Part shown: positions 47,825 through 61,437 of the stretch, one piece after another
Layout of the letters: every line of letters begins with the position of its first letter
Position numbering within the stretch: position 1 is the first letter of the stretch
Assembly: GCA_905182995.1 (NCBI GenBank)
Contig: CAJJDP010000079.1
Coordinates: 137,893 to 201,892, forward strand
DNA: 64,000 nt
Direction: 5' to 3'
Origin: Paramecium octaurelia
Lineage: Eukaryota; Ciliophora; Oligohymenophorea; Peniculida; Parameciidae
Position numbers and translations under genes: made by a program
The notes under the pieces: model-generated
Told to the model about the DNA's origin: nothing
Database searches by the model: none
The model's input: the letters and a program-made list of their open reading frames with translations, nothing else

Positions 47825-49247
47825 TCAAATGTTTATGAATGCTCTAAAATCTAAACCATTACCACTATAGAGGTATGGAGCAATAAATGAATTATCGGCT
47901 ACTTTGACATGATATCCAAAATCGGTGGGATTTCCTAATACCAAAGTATTTGAGAAGGCAGTGTCTTAAGCCAATCTTAGGTTATATAAACTATATACTT
48001 AATTTGTGCAGCTTAAACATTCTCAATTCTGCTAATGATACGATTTTATTCAAAAACCACTTCATAAGTATTGTCATTATTTTTGAGTACTTGTCTAATG
48101 AAAGGGATTGCTCTTTTTGCCTAAGATTATTATGCAACAATAGATACTTGTCCTTATTTTGCTAAATAAAAGAAAGCAGCAGCAACAGTTGGTACTGTCA
48201 ATATTGTTGAATAGTAAGCATCACCTCGGTAAAACAAGTAGAGGAAATAACCAGCAAAGACTCCTGCCAATATTTAATATCTTAAAACATGATGTTCTTA
48301 TGCTTATGATTCATAGACTAATTTTTATCCCTTTTCATTAAATCTGTTCTAAGCAAATCCTGATTGATATTCCTTTTCATATAATTCTTGTAAGAACAAT
48401 TTGAAGTCGTGTCCATCAACATTTCTAGCATATTCTTGATCCTCTGATGAAAATTGTTTTGTTGCTCTATCAACAGTTTGAATAAAGAGTTATTTCTCTT
48501 AGGCTTATTAATCTAATTTTGGACTAACCTAAACTTCGGTTTCTTGATTTGATTCAATGAATGATTTGATCAATCCCACATATCTATTTATTAAATGATA
48601 AAGTACCTTCCTTGATTAAATTAGTAGTTTTGGAAGATTGATTCAAGTGATTATGCTAATTAAGCTGCCAATTATGGATCTTTGACTTCAGCTTTTATTT
48701 TATTTATGACTGCAGTAGTTCTTTATCTGAATATTGATTCTAATTGTTAGACATAGCCTCTAAAATATTATATAATCTCTACGGTGAGACTAAATTATCA
48801 TAGTGAATTCCTTCCAAATAAATGCTAAACAAATCTTGAGCTGCTTATTTTCTAGCTTCATTTGTAAGTTTGTTGATTTCTGGAATTCTGTATTATAGAC
48901 TTTGGGCGAATTGCTCTAAGGTTTCGTTATTTGATTGATTTTGTCGGAATAATAACTCTAATTTCTCAACGTGAACCTATATTGATAAATATAAATTAGT
49001 AAACCTTATAATCATTGGGGTTTGGGAAATTTTAAGGTCGAAGCAATTAACTCAGTTGATAGATACTGGAGAGTGTTGTTAATTGAGAAGTTGACAATCC
49101 ATACTTATTTGCCACTTATTAGACTTGGGCAATCTAAGCTTATTAAGCAGATGGATTAGCAGCCTCTCTTAAACACACATACTCCCTTAAGTATCTTAAA
49201 CGAGTTGGATTATGTCTCATAGAATTTCCAAACACTTTTCTAAACAT
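47825..49247 (-). CDS. two-TM protein with helical N-terminus (441 aa)
   Basis: Introns of 28, 23, 23 and 23 nt. The N-terminus (MFRKVFGNSMRHNPTRLRYL) is basic and amphipathic and could be a mitochondrial presequence. Residues ~25-300 are helical, Gln/Asn/Leu-rich (KYGLSTSQLTTLSSIY, DPQLAAQLAQSLESIF). Two hydrophobic helices follow (LAGVFAGYFLYLFY and STILTVPTVAAAFFYLA) before a beta-rich C-terminus (DTAFSNTLVLGNPTDFGYHV). A mitochondrial inner-membrane protein is possible; no family recognised. An ATG further upstream (49391) in the same frame would add a hydrophobic leader and is less likely. Confidence 0.6.
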
Positions 49248-49532
49248 ACTTAAGATATTTAATTTAAAGAATAAATGGGATATTTGAGTTCCTCTGAATT
49301 TATATAAAATAATAATAAGCAGTATAAATTTAACTCCATTTCCTGAAAGAATGAATTGATACATCCTTAACAGTATGTTATTCAATCCCAAAACTTTAAT
49401 TTACCTTTTATTTAAAGTTTTATTTAGAATGATTTCCGTTTGAATATATTTATGCTTTTTAATGCATTTATAGAAGATTAAAGATTTATTTATAGTCTAA
49501 TATATAGTCCCATAATGTATAATTAATAAATT

Positions 49533-52500
49533 TCAATCTTAATCTCCTAAATATTTATTAAAATCAACAATTTATAATTTATACTCTTCCAATTCTTCCA
49601 CATTATTCTCATCATCTATTGGTTACTCATTAGACTCTTGGTCCTAACTGGATTATTCTTGTGCAATTTACACCTTGTATTGTTCCCCATTATATATCTT
49701 ATTATTCATAGGAATTTCAACAAAATACACTTCTTCATAGTCTGGTTTTTCATAATCATCTCTTGATAAATCATTGTCTAAATATTCTTCAAAATCAATG
49801 GACGAGTCAGTCTTAGCTAAGAATGAAACACCATCATCCAATATTTTGTTTTTAGAAATCTCAACGAATCTTTACATTGCTCTAAAACATGTTTAAGCAT
49901 ACAAATAAGAAACCAAAGGATTAACATCTTAATCTAAACTAATTCCATATTCCTCTTCAATTTCCGATCTAGTTTCCATTTCTTTCATTGCCAATTTTCT
50001 TCCACCTTCCTCTGTTAGATTGATTTCAAGTTTCTCTAAATATGCCTCTTTCATAACAGCAAATAAAACTAGATTGTAAGGTATATTGCCTTATGAATCG
50101 CATTTGAGTTGCATATCCATAATTTTAAATAAGGCATTTCTAATCAAATCTGCTTGGATAGTAAATTTAAGTTAGCTAACTTCATCTTAAGTATGTTAAG
50201 GATTGATATGCTTCCAATCTTCAACACCTTTCTGCATGGATTTGACTATGTCTAAACCCAACGGTTAAGGCAATGCAAGTATTAAATCTGTCAATTTATT
50301 CTGGCTTATTATTGTTCCATCTTAACTGAAACGAGTCCAAACATCAAGTGTTTTATTCTAATATTCATCAAATCTATTAAGTGGATTATCTTCATGAAAG
50401 TAATTTACATCATATTAATCTAACACAATGAGTATAAATAGATTAAGCATCACAAAATTCTAAATCAAAATGAACACAACCCAAAATAAAGCATTGTATT
50501 ATGATCCATTATTCATTGTATCATACATGATTCTATTCCAATCTAATCCAGTTTAAGACAGGAACAGTAAAATAAATGAATGATGAAAATCTTAAAAATT
50601 GTTGGTATCAGAAATGATCTTTCCCTATTTGATATCTGAAAACAAAAACACTCCCAAGACAGAGAAGATGGAGTGGATCAAAAAATATAAAGCAGCTGCA
50701 TTAATGATTGCAGGAATCGAAAATACAGCTGTATCTATTAGCTTCTTAAGACCCTTAAATTATTTGACCAATCTTAATAATCTTACAGCTCTTAAGATTC
50801 TAAATCCTTTTCCTATTGATAATCCACTCTCATTTGTGGCAAAATCTATAATGGAAATAACTACAATAACAAAATCAAATTGATTCCAATTGACTTTAAA
50901 ATACGCCAGAGGACCAAAAGTAAGAATCTTGATGATTGCTTCAAAACAAAAGATAATTGATATGGCAAAGTTGATTTAATCAATTGCGTAAAGATACTCA
51001 AGATCACCATCTAATAATTATAATAAATATTACCATCCATGTACATACCAGTTACAACAACATTTATTATAATGAATAGGGAGATGATCAAGTCAAATTT
51101 CTTAGCTTTGACAATTCTGAATAAAAAAGCCTAAATCCTATTCTTTGGCATATAATACAAACTCAAATCAGGTTTAGCCTCAATGATCAACTTTTGAGTA
51201 TCAATCCATTGTATTTGATCCTAAGTAAGTGAAGAATCTCTGGCCTTTTCTTCTGCAATATGAAAATTAACCAAAATAACTCCGATAAATAAATTGTTAA
51301 GAAGGATAGATCCTATCAAAATAAAAGCCAAAAAAAATAGAAAGAACTCAGGTGAGTTATCCTTTACTAAACCATCTTCAGTTCCATCCTTAAAATATAA
51401 CAATTGATCTGGCCAATCCAACAATGTACTTAAACAAAATAATGTTAACATTCCTGAAAAAATGTTCTCAAAATTACTATCGTATATTCTCCACACTCCT
51501 TCACACTAACATTAATAATTGATATCTTACTTCTGCTTTAGTTACATAATGCATTGCACTATCACCCATATCACAATAATAAAGCTTCCCTTTTGCAAAG
51601 TTGATTCCAATAATCGCAAACATCATCCAAACCAATATTATGACTATTGCGACATTCAAAATGCCATCAGCTGATTGCAATAAGGCTGACACAATTATTT
51701 TCATCGATCTGTTATGAGAAACAAACCTCAATGGTCTCAATGTTCTAAATAATCTCAATATCTTTAAGTAACTCAAATCTATAGCTGCAACACTGATATC
51801 CACTATTGATCCTATTAATATAAGAAAATCAAGAGCATTCCAAGAATTACGTAAATAACTGAGATCATCTCCTATAAATCCAAATGCTATAATCTTTAAC
51901 AATGCCTCACAGCCAAACAAAATAACCATAGAAAAATCTAACCAATATGATACAACATCATAAGAATTGCCTAAAGTGTAAGTATCCAGTATAAGTTTAG
52001 CACTTGATATAAGAATTAAAATCAGAATAAAAATATCAAATATTTTATCCTTTACTGCTCTATAACACATTTTTCGAAATGCACTTTCCTGAGATAATAC
52101 CATCAAGGCATATTCTGCAATTCCTCTCTCTGAAAAGTAAATAAATCGTTAAGTTTACAATTTCTAATATTCTTCCACATCATCTTATAATGAAGATTTA
52201 CTTGACTTTCTACTTCCTTAAGGTTTAGAAGATATTGCAGATTCAAAGATCTGATCCCTGCCTATGATAATATTATTATCTATTTAGTTCTTGTCTCTTC
52301 TATACTCTGCCTCAAAATTATCTAATAATACTGCCAGGAATAAGTTCAAAAAAATATAGTTACCAATTGCAATCCATAGAACTAAGTATAAAAATACAAC
52401 AATGTTGTTAGCATTTGACAAGAATAATGAATACAAAACATCACTCCAGTTTGAAATGGTGAATAATTAAAACACTGTTTCAAATGAAATAATAAATGAA

Positions 52501-55500
52501 TTAAAGGTATATCTATAGTTTTCATCTGAAATTTCACCTTAAAATAATGAAAATCCTAGGATAGTAAATGTATATAAGAAGAAAAGCATTAAGATAAACA
52601 TCCAGAGAATTTACTCAAATGCATTACCCAAGACTTTCAATAAAAATCCCATGAATTTAAGAGATCTTATTAACTTAGAAATTCTTAATACTCTTAAGGC
52701 TCTAAAGATACGTAAAGATCTCAAAGCACTAAATCCAGACTTCCCTCCATTCTCTTGATTTATTATTACCTCATATAAACTAATACCCACAATTAAAGCA
52801 TCAAAAAGATTAAATTTATCTTAAACGTATCTTTTAACTCCTAATCCTATTAATTTGAATCCAAGTTCAATAATAAAAATGATTGTAAATGCCAAATTAA
52901 AATCAGATAGCAATTTATCATTAGTAACTAGACCATCTAAGGCTAATACAATTGTATTGCAAGCAACACACAAGTTAATTAATCGATTAAAATATTCGCT
53001 CTAAATTAGATTTAGTAATTTAACTCTAAATACTTTAAATATACCTGATATTCCTGGTAACCAAATTTCATAAATATTGATAGTATAATTTAATGCAAGC
53101 ATGATTTGATTCATTAATGATATTGTCTAATCATCTATATAATCACTCATAGGAAGCACATCTTCAATTGAAGATTATTGAACTATTTCTTATTGTGAAC
53201 TTGCTTCAGACTAATAAATAATGAATATAATAGATATACCATCAATTTTACATATTCTGAATAATTAGTACTTGTAGTAATAGTAATTTGATCGTAATTC
53301 AGATATCGCAATTGTTCTTTAAGATCATATTATATTTCTACTTAGCCATATTACTCTAGGTCAACAGCTTAAACTTCTTTCCTCATCAAAAATTAAGCCT
53401 CCTAGAAAGTTAATTATACATCATGTAAAATCAATTTTTTATATTATTGTTACTCTTCCTAATCTTGGAATTTAACTTATTTTTAGGATCGTTTGGCACT
53501 TGCACTTTTAATTTGAGTTGAGGACGGTTGAAGTTTGGTGGTAGATTTTAAGTTAATCAGCTGGGTTTGTTAATTAGAAAATACATATTTAACTTATTTC
53601 TTGAGTTTTCTATTAATTTCTTCGTTGTTCTTAAGATTCTACTGTACCTTTTTCATTTGTTGAACTTCTAATACATCTAATTCTGAGTTTGAAGTATAAG
53701 ATAAATAGGGAACTTCCTTATAAAATTTAGTTTTAAATAATTTGATTTTTAATTGTTGAAATCTATCATCATTTGCTGAATTAAAAGTCTTACTTAAATA
53801 AGTGGATTTCTTCAGGGTTTTCCTTGTAAACCGAGGTTTCTTCCTACGAATGAAGTTCATTTTGGATGATGAATTCTGCTACACTTCAAGTTTTGGTTTT
53901 TTGGTATTATTTATTTCCAAGATGCCTAAATCCATTAGTTCTTGATCAACCTATTCACTAGGAATAGAATTAATGATGGAATTTTCACTCTTATCCAAAA
54001 TGGATACATCATTTTTGACCTAATCCATCTATTTATTCCTAACATTGAAAGATCGCTGTTTAACATCTTGCAACATTTAAATTTAATGAGAAGTCTTTGG
54101 AGCGTATGTACCATGTTGAAGATTAGCTCTATTGAATGTTGGATTCTATAGACTCAATTAATTGTTTGGAGTTAATAGTCCATTACTTTAATTTTCATTA
54201 GTAAGGATATTATTATTATTCTGAGCTTAAGATAAGAAATCTAGGAGTTACTCATCAGTGTTTTTAGGTGTTGCAATTGTCTTTTTAGATTGGGGTTATC
54301 CAATCATTCTTAAATCATTTACTAAAATTTAATCAGATTCAGATATTGAAGGTCTTACTGCTCTTTTAACTATTTGCTTACTGAATTGAGATTTTGGAGA
54401 TCCATTATTTAATTCATTGTAATTTCTCTAATTTTAAGGAGAAATATTTCGAGAATGATTATTTGGAGATTTATTATTATTATTTAAAATAGATTTGCTT
54501 GACAATTATTTGGTTTAATTATTCAATAGAGATCTATTCGATTGACTAAAAAGCATATTACCTAATTTATTAGTAGGTGATATATTATAAGAGAAACTAA
54601 TATTTTGATCTATGGGACTTTGAAGAATGGACTATCCTGGTTATTCTTAATTGAAATTGAATTTATTTCTTGTCTACTTGGAAGGAGTAACACCTCCAAT
54701 GATTGGTTACAATTTCTTACCCATCCCATAAATTCCCATAAATTTCTTATCTTATTTCGTGAAAGGAGTGCTGAAATTGTTAGCAAATTTAATTGGGTGT
54801 ATTTTTAAACTAAGATTCTAAATTTAACTAGGATATTTTGTAATTCTGATTTTTCCTCTTGTTTATGTTCTTTATGATCTTTCTCTGAATGTAAATTGAG
54901 CATCACTTTTCCTTCTCAAAGCTGCTTGTATCTGTAATTTAGCTGGCTCATATATACCCATTAATCTCAATTCCCAATAATCATAACTCTCCTCAAACAC
55001 TGGTGTTATTACCAATTTCTGATTATTTGAAAAATTAAGCTTAATAATGGCCAGAGTCAAATTAACCAAAAAGAACCCTCCTACCATTACTACCATAAAG
55101 AAATAGATATAAACTGCTTCATTATATGCTGCTACTGTGTAATCTAAAATCTGAGACCAACTCTCAAGTAAAGTGCATATAAACACTTATATTAAGGACC
55201 ACCCGAAAGTATCAAAGTTAATTAAACCATTAAATGGATTAGCTATCTATTTAACACAATCGAATTCTCCATAACATACTTAACACACTTCATCATTTCT
55301 AGGGATTCCTGTTTCCAAATTTACACATCTTCTCTTCAATCCTCCACTGAAGAGGAGGAGAGCTACTATTGCAAATATTGAATATGAAAACACCAATACT
55401 ATCAAAGCATCCTTCAATTAGTAAACTGATTAAAATAACGAAGTCAATATTACTTTCAAAGCTGGAATACTTTAACCTGCATCCAAAGATCTTAATATTC

Positions 55501-56212
55501 TTATTGTCCTTAATGCATTAAAATTGAATTATATATTCACAAAGTAAGGCAAATATTAAAATACCAAAATTATAAAATCGATTACATTCCAAAAGTCTCG
55601 AAAATACGAATCTCTCTTAGAATACAAACCCTATGATAATTATATATGTTAACCAATGCCAACATCTTGAAAATGGCTTCCACTGAATAACAAATTATAA
55701 AGATTATCTCATATTAATCTTCTTCTAATGCTAAGCATAGAGAATTCAAAATTATTGTTATCATCAGTATCAATTGAAATATTTTGAGATTTATTAAATA
55801 TTTCATTAGATATCTTATCGCCTAAAATAAAATCATCAACAATCTCCTCAACTTTAAAAAAGGGTAACTAATTTAAATTAACTTTCTAATTACTCATCAA
55901 CATAAATATATGCTAACTGTAATTCATTCATTGGTCTCAGTTTTATCTAACTACTCGGTGCAGGCAATTGATGAGTATAATCTATATAAAATTCATTATC
56001 CAAATCAATCAAATATTCTTGAATTATCTGAGATTCTGTATTTTATTATAAGGCTATGTCGTAATTAGTTTCATCAAATATCATCTGTATTCTTCTCAAA
56101 TATTCCTTCCTCTCCTATCTTTACTTCTCCTCTTGAATCTGAATCAAACCAAACTATTTACTTCATATTCATCTTCATCCTCATATTATTCTAAAATTAT
56201 GCCATTTTTCAT
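49533..56212 (-). CDS. four-domain voltage-gated cation channel alpha subunit
   Basis: A single gene of ~6.7 kb encoding about 2,100 residues with numerous short introns. Four homologous domains, each S1-S6, are visible. S4 voltage sensors: DI RTIRILRSL; DII ALRSLRIFRALRVLRISK; DIII LRLFRTLRPLRFVSHN; DIV GKGFRILRAVRLLRLVKQ. S6 segments are present (FFMVVMVGGFFLVNLTLAII, LFWVVFILIQNFVMLNLFIL). The pore loops read LLESW (DI), TISNW (DII), TLLDW (DIII) and TGLDW (DIV). Residues at the filter position are therefore E, S, L, L, not the EEEE of calcium channels. The I-II linker is long, Asn/Gln-rich. The C-terminal region after DIV S6 is acidic. Likely in plasma or ciliary membrane. Exact exon edges in linkers were not all resolved. 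Confidence 0.85.
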
Positions 56213-56486
56213 AACTTTTAATGTAAATTAATATAATATTTGTTTCTAAATATTTTTCAGTAGAAACAATCTCTGTAAGACAAAACATAACCAAATTACT
56301 CAAATAGAAATTACTTACACTATTCCAATTATTAATTCCCCTTAATCTAGATGTTATATTTGGTATCTTCATTTTAAGATCGACTCAATCGTAATATTAC
56401 CCTTCTCCAAAACTATAACAGAAGAAGCAATAACACTCAATTCAAAAACCAATATAATTTATATATTTCTAAGTATATCTAATATA

Positions 56487-59400
56487 TCATTTTCCAAAAT
56501 TTCCTAAAACAGATCTTAGTTTGTCCAACTAGCTCTTAGTTTCAGCCTATTAAGTCTATAACTTTTAATGTTGTTATAACAATTATGAATACTACTATTT
56601 AAACTTTTCATTCTCCTTTTATTTCTCTTACAATGTAGTCTTGGCTTACTGCAACTATTGCAATACCATATTCTTCTCATTCTAATACTGATTCACCTTA
56701 TTTAAATTTTCTTTATTTAGGATTATTCAAAATACCTTTGAGCTTTTCATTTTCAGCTGCCTTGTCTCTGAGAACATTTTACAACTTTTACATATCCCCC
56801 TATATCTATTACACTCTTTTTTCTGACTCTTAAATCTTACTCTACATGATGGCCAATTATGCCTTATAACTCTCAACAGATTATGTAGATTTTCTATACT
56901 CTTAATATTCCTAAACAATTTAAATAACTAATTTACTCTGGATGTCTATTACAGCATTTATGATGCTTTTGATAATTAAAGTTTGAGTTCCTCTATATCT
57001 TTTGTTCTTTACTCTAAAGCACTTTTTAATTTCTAGTTTTCATCCAACAATTGTCTCATTTACTATTCTTTTGTGTCAATATTCAAGGCGATAGATTTGA
57101 TTTAATCTTATTTTAATTAGTGTGTTTATTTCAATTTGTTATGTTCTTAACTGAAATCGTTCATTTGATTTTAATACTATTATAATTATTACTGCAACTA
57201 TTAGATTTTCAATTACTACTCTCTTACAACTTTATCATTTGACAAATTATTCATATTACCTCCTGTGCTGATTCCAAGTTTCTTCTTCAACATCTCATTA
57301 TCCTAAATCTATTATTCCAATGAGTATTTGAGTCTTCTTAATTCATTTTCTAATACATCCTTTTCTTATTACATCCTTTAGAATCTGGGCTACATATCTT
57401 ACAGTTCTTAGTGCTTAGCATCATGAATTCTTTTTAACTTAACTAGTTCAGCCTACATTTCATCTATGGCTTTGCCTGATTTAGGATCCTAATTTTTAAG
57501 TAATTAGTTGTATCTTTATCTCCAATCCTCGGCCTCTTTTGTTTTATAATCATGTGTGAGTTTGAGTTTACGAATGTGTTCTTCCATGTCAGATACCCCA
57601 TTACTACCCTAGTTCTGATTTTGTAATTAGATTTAATATTGTTAAAACTTTAAACATTTATTTTTCCACTCTTCTAATTCAGCAGTTCTCATCTCCAAAA
57701 TTCGTTTCAGTTTAATGACATCCAAATTTTAGCTTTGTAAATTTTCACTTATTATCAATTAACCATTAACTCCTGATCTAGCCCTTAATTCTTCAACCTC
57801 CAATGATTTCAATTCATATAGTTAACTCAATTTCTTGTATTCTTATTCTAGAATATTTTAACTAAATGGTCTATTATAATTTTAATTTTCTTTATTTCTT
57901 ACTTACATCTATAGTGCTGCCATTTTATCCTTCCATTCTTAAGCCTCATAAGCCTTCTATTCCAATACATCCCTCAACTTCTTCAAATCATCAACTTTGA
58001 AATCGTTAGCATTATTTGAAATTTGATTAAATTTCAGTTTAATTAATTCCAATTCTTTATCTTTCTACTCTAATAACTCTATGAACTCATAATCCCTTTA
58101 TTACTTTAAGTCCTTAATCTCATTTTTCAATTACTAGTTCTCCTCAATGATTTTCTCAAAATCCACTTAATCAAATATCTTCTTTTTATTAGGACTGGAA
58201 AGTCTTGAATTATTCAAAGATTGCTATTCAGGTTATTGTAATAAATTATTTTAAGAAATGGATAGCTATTATTTTTAATTATTAATAAGAGTTTGAATCT
58301 GACCCTCGAGATCTTGAATCTTCTTCTCATATTATAATTATTAGCTGACCGATAAATTTTGATTCATCTATTCAATAATTTAATCCTTAGCCTTTAGATC
58401 AGCATATAATCTTCTAGCCAACTATTCCAAAACACTTTTATGTAAATCAGGTTATTTGGCCAGCATCTCAAGAACAGTTTCTTTGGGAGCAATTTACTTA
58501 GTTTTAATATAATTCTTATCAATCTCCAATTATTCAATCTATAAATACTATTTATCTATTTCAGCCTTCAATTACTTATTTTCATCTATTAACAAATTAA
58601 TTCCCTGTTTAAGTTCCTAAATCTACTGATCCTTATCACTATCACTGACATCAAAATATTAGAAAGGTTGTTATTATTATTACATTTATGGTTATCTTTC
58701 TAATTAAGCAATTCTTCTCCTTGCCTCTTCAAGTTCTATGTATAACTTCTCTCTTTCTGCAAATAATATTTTCAATCTCTATTCATCACCATAATTATTT
58801 TGATTTTTTCTAGGTCTTGATTTCAATTCATCATTTTCTTATTATAATTAAATAACAATTCCATGTAATCTCTTCAATTCATTTTCCACATACAATCTTT
58901 CATTATTCCCAAAAAAGTTGCTTTCCAATGCCAAACATTTATTTCTCCAATTCTCTATCTCTATTTCCAATCTCTTTTATCTCTCTTCATTAGGTCTAAA
59001 TATATTCTCCTTAAAATTAATAAAATCTTATTCTAAATCTCTATTTCTTATTTTCAACTACTCCATTTCCCTTCTCTTCTCATTCAATTATTATTCCATA
59101 TTATATATTGTTGATTCTTGATCTTATATTTTCCTTTCCAATTATTCTTTATCTCTCAGCAATCTATCAAATGCTTACAATTTCAATTATATTCCTCTAT
59201 TCTCCTACTCCAATCTCTCATTTTCTTCATTCGTTCTTATCAATCTATTTTATAAATCCTCAGTCTTTCTTTCTATCTCATAAAGATGTTTAGAATCATT
59301 CTCTAATTTTGTATGCTTGTCCTTCCATAACACTAACTCCCTCTCAAGATCTAACTTCTATTACTTACATCTCTCCAATTCATTCTTTAATTGTACATCA

Positions 59401-60144
59401 TATTTCAAACCACCTACTTATATTAACATACTTTCAATATCAGTTGATAATCCTCTGACTTTGTCTTCATACGATCTCAATTGAGCAGATAAATTATCCC
59501 TTTCTTACAGACCCTTCTATTGTTCAAGCAATTATGATCTCAGATTCTCAAGTTCTTAATCCCTCTATATCAACTATGAATTCAACCTCTAGATTTCCTT
59601 ACCCATAACCAATATTTTATTCGCTTCTTAACCTTGAGGTAAGTTCTGTATAAAATCTATTGCTTACAACCTCACCTTTAATTAATCAAAATCTTTAGTT
59701 TTAGCATCAAATTGTTATTGTAATATATCTAAATTCCCTTAAATTAGCATCTTGTCATTATTTAATCTATTAATTTCTTGTTGCAATTGAATTTATTATT
59801 ATTGTTAAGGTTGGTATTGCATTTGTTGATTAAATTGTTGCAATTGATTTTACAATTCTTGGTTCTGCTATTTCAAACTTTGATTCTCTGACATCAAAAC
59901 TTACAAATTTCTTCTCAAATCCTCTGACTATCTCCCATCAGATCCTCTTATAGACTAGGTCATTTACATCATCTATCTCAAACTATTGTTAATATAAATT
60001 AGAATGATACCCTTCAATTTCTTTGTTCTTGTTCTCAATTTCCTTTTATGCCTGAAAGTATTTAGACTTGTATTCCTCCACCTATTATTTATGCAGATTT
60101 AATTCACTAAGCAGATTAATCTTTTCCTAATCCTCTTATTACAT
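56487..60144 (-). CDS. large coiled-coil protein (1192 aa)
   Basis: Three short introns (28 nt near the start, 26 and 25 nt near the end) in an otherwise single exon. Almost the whole chain is heptad-patterned coiled coil, rich in Glu/Lys/Gln/Leu, for example LENEIERLNNDKMLIQGNL-like repeats, with a short Pro/Ser/Asn break near the middle (NNSRLSSPNKKKIFDQ). The start (MQQEDQEKINLLSELN) and the end (KLRSVLGNFGK) are clear. No known head domain was found. Such proteins in ciliates are usually basal-body, cortical or Golgi scaffolds; nothing in the sequence chooses between them. Pyrimidine bias of the plus strand across 4 kb reflects this coil. Confidence 0.85.
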
Positions 60145-61437
60145 AATTTTATTTAATTAAATTTCAAATGATAAAAACTCAATAACTTCCAACGTCTCTT
60201 TTTTTTGTTTGTTTAAACTCTAATTTTATTTGTTTTTTAATAAATCATTCAAATAATCATAAAACAGTTTTGAATTTGCCTTACTTCATATTTACAAATT
60301 ACCTAGATAGAGTTTTAATACAGAGTTAAATCAATACCAATTAAGATGTTTTAAATTATATTTTAGAATTATTAAAATTTTATCATTTACATTAGATGTA
60401 GAAATTATACCAATAAATTAGATTCATAGTAATCTATTCAGGCAAATTTATCCATTATAATAGATTTTCAGATTATTTGCTATAAATATAAATAAATTCT
60501 CTAAAAATTAATTTTGTCTATCTAAAATTATTATCTTACTTACTTTAAACAATGAGAAATTAGATCTAAATTATTGAATACAATAATTACTTAGATTATA
60601 AAGTAAGAGCAATAAAAAGTAGTAATTAAAATTACCGAGTTATTCTAGAAAACCATTAAATATCAATAAGTTTTCAAGTTTTATTATGGATCTTTCAGAA
60701 TCACTATCAATTTTATATTGGCTTGTCCAGATTTAACGTTAAATTATATTTTATATTCAAATGAAATAATATCACAGTCGAGGCAGATTAGATGATAATT
60801 TACTTCAAAGTATGAATTTTGTGTACTTCAAAACATTTGAAGATAATTAAAAATTAAAGAAAGCAGATAATTAAAAATTGTAATTTTCTTTTGAACATTG
60901 AATTTAACCTTATCTACTTATCCTAAGTTATTTGAGAATTATAATGAGAAGTGAAAAGCAATATAATTTAATACCACCCAATGTATACAAATTTGATATA
61001 GACGTATAGACAAGATAATTAGAGTTTGGGTTTTAAAAATACTCTTATTTATAATTAGAGTTTAAGATTATAATTTATAATTAATTTAAAGATTACTCTT
61101 GTAATTTAAGAGCCAAAATTCACTTCTTCCTAGTAATTAAATACAAAATTTTCCTTTAGCAAAAACTGATTAATGAGTGGACATTTATGATTCAGTTAAA
61201 GTATCTAAATGATGATCTATTGCAGTTCGACTATCTCTATTTAGAGATACTAGAATTAAATTATCTGTAGATAAGAGTTAGTACAAAATCATAAAATTAT
61301 GCTTAAAATGTCTCAGCACAGTGTAGAATACTTAAAAGTAAAGTAATAATTATAAAGTAAGTCAGTGCTTTGTTATATCGATAGAAATATAAATCGATTT
61401 TATTTCATATATTGGAATTAGATATTATCAATAAATT
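60145..61437. other. long AT-rich intergenic region, weak plus-strand frame
   Basis: 1.29 kb between divergent genes. On the plus strand one frame is open from ~60577 to 61468 except for a single TGA at 60899-60901. It gives protein-like stretches (MNFVYFKTFEDNQKLKKADN; then MRSEKQYNLIPPNVYKFD and LQFDYLYLEILELNYLQ). It overlaps the start of the Alba gene in another frame, so it cannot all be coding. TGA-free runs of this size happen by chance in this base composition. It may hold a small gene with its own end, a relic, or only the two promoters. Confidence 0.3.

Noticed and set aside
49143-49391. Upstream ATG at 49391 extending the two-TM gene
   Set aside because: It would add a long Ile/Leu-rich leader with no support, whereas ATG 49247 begins a plausible basic N-terminus.
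56487-60144. Plus-strand pyrimidine-rich low-complexity element
   Set aside because: The CT bias is the complement of a Lys/Glu/Gln coiled-coil gene on the minus strand, not a repeat.
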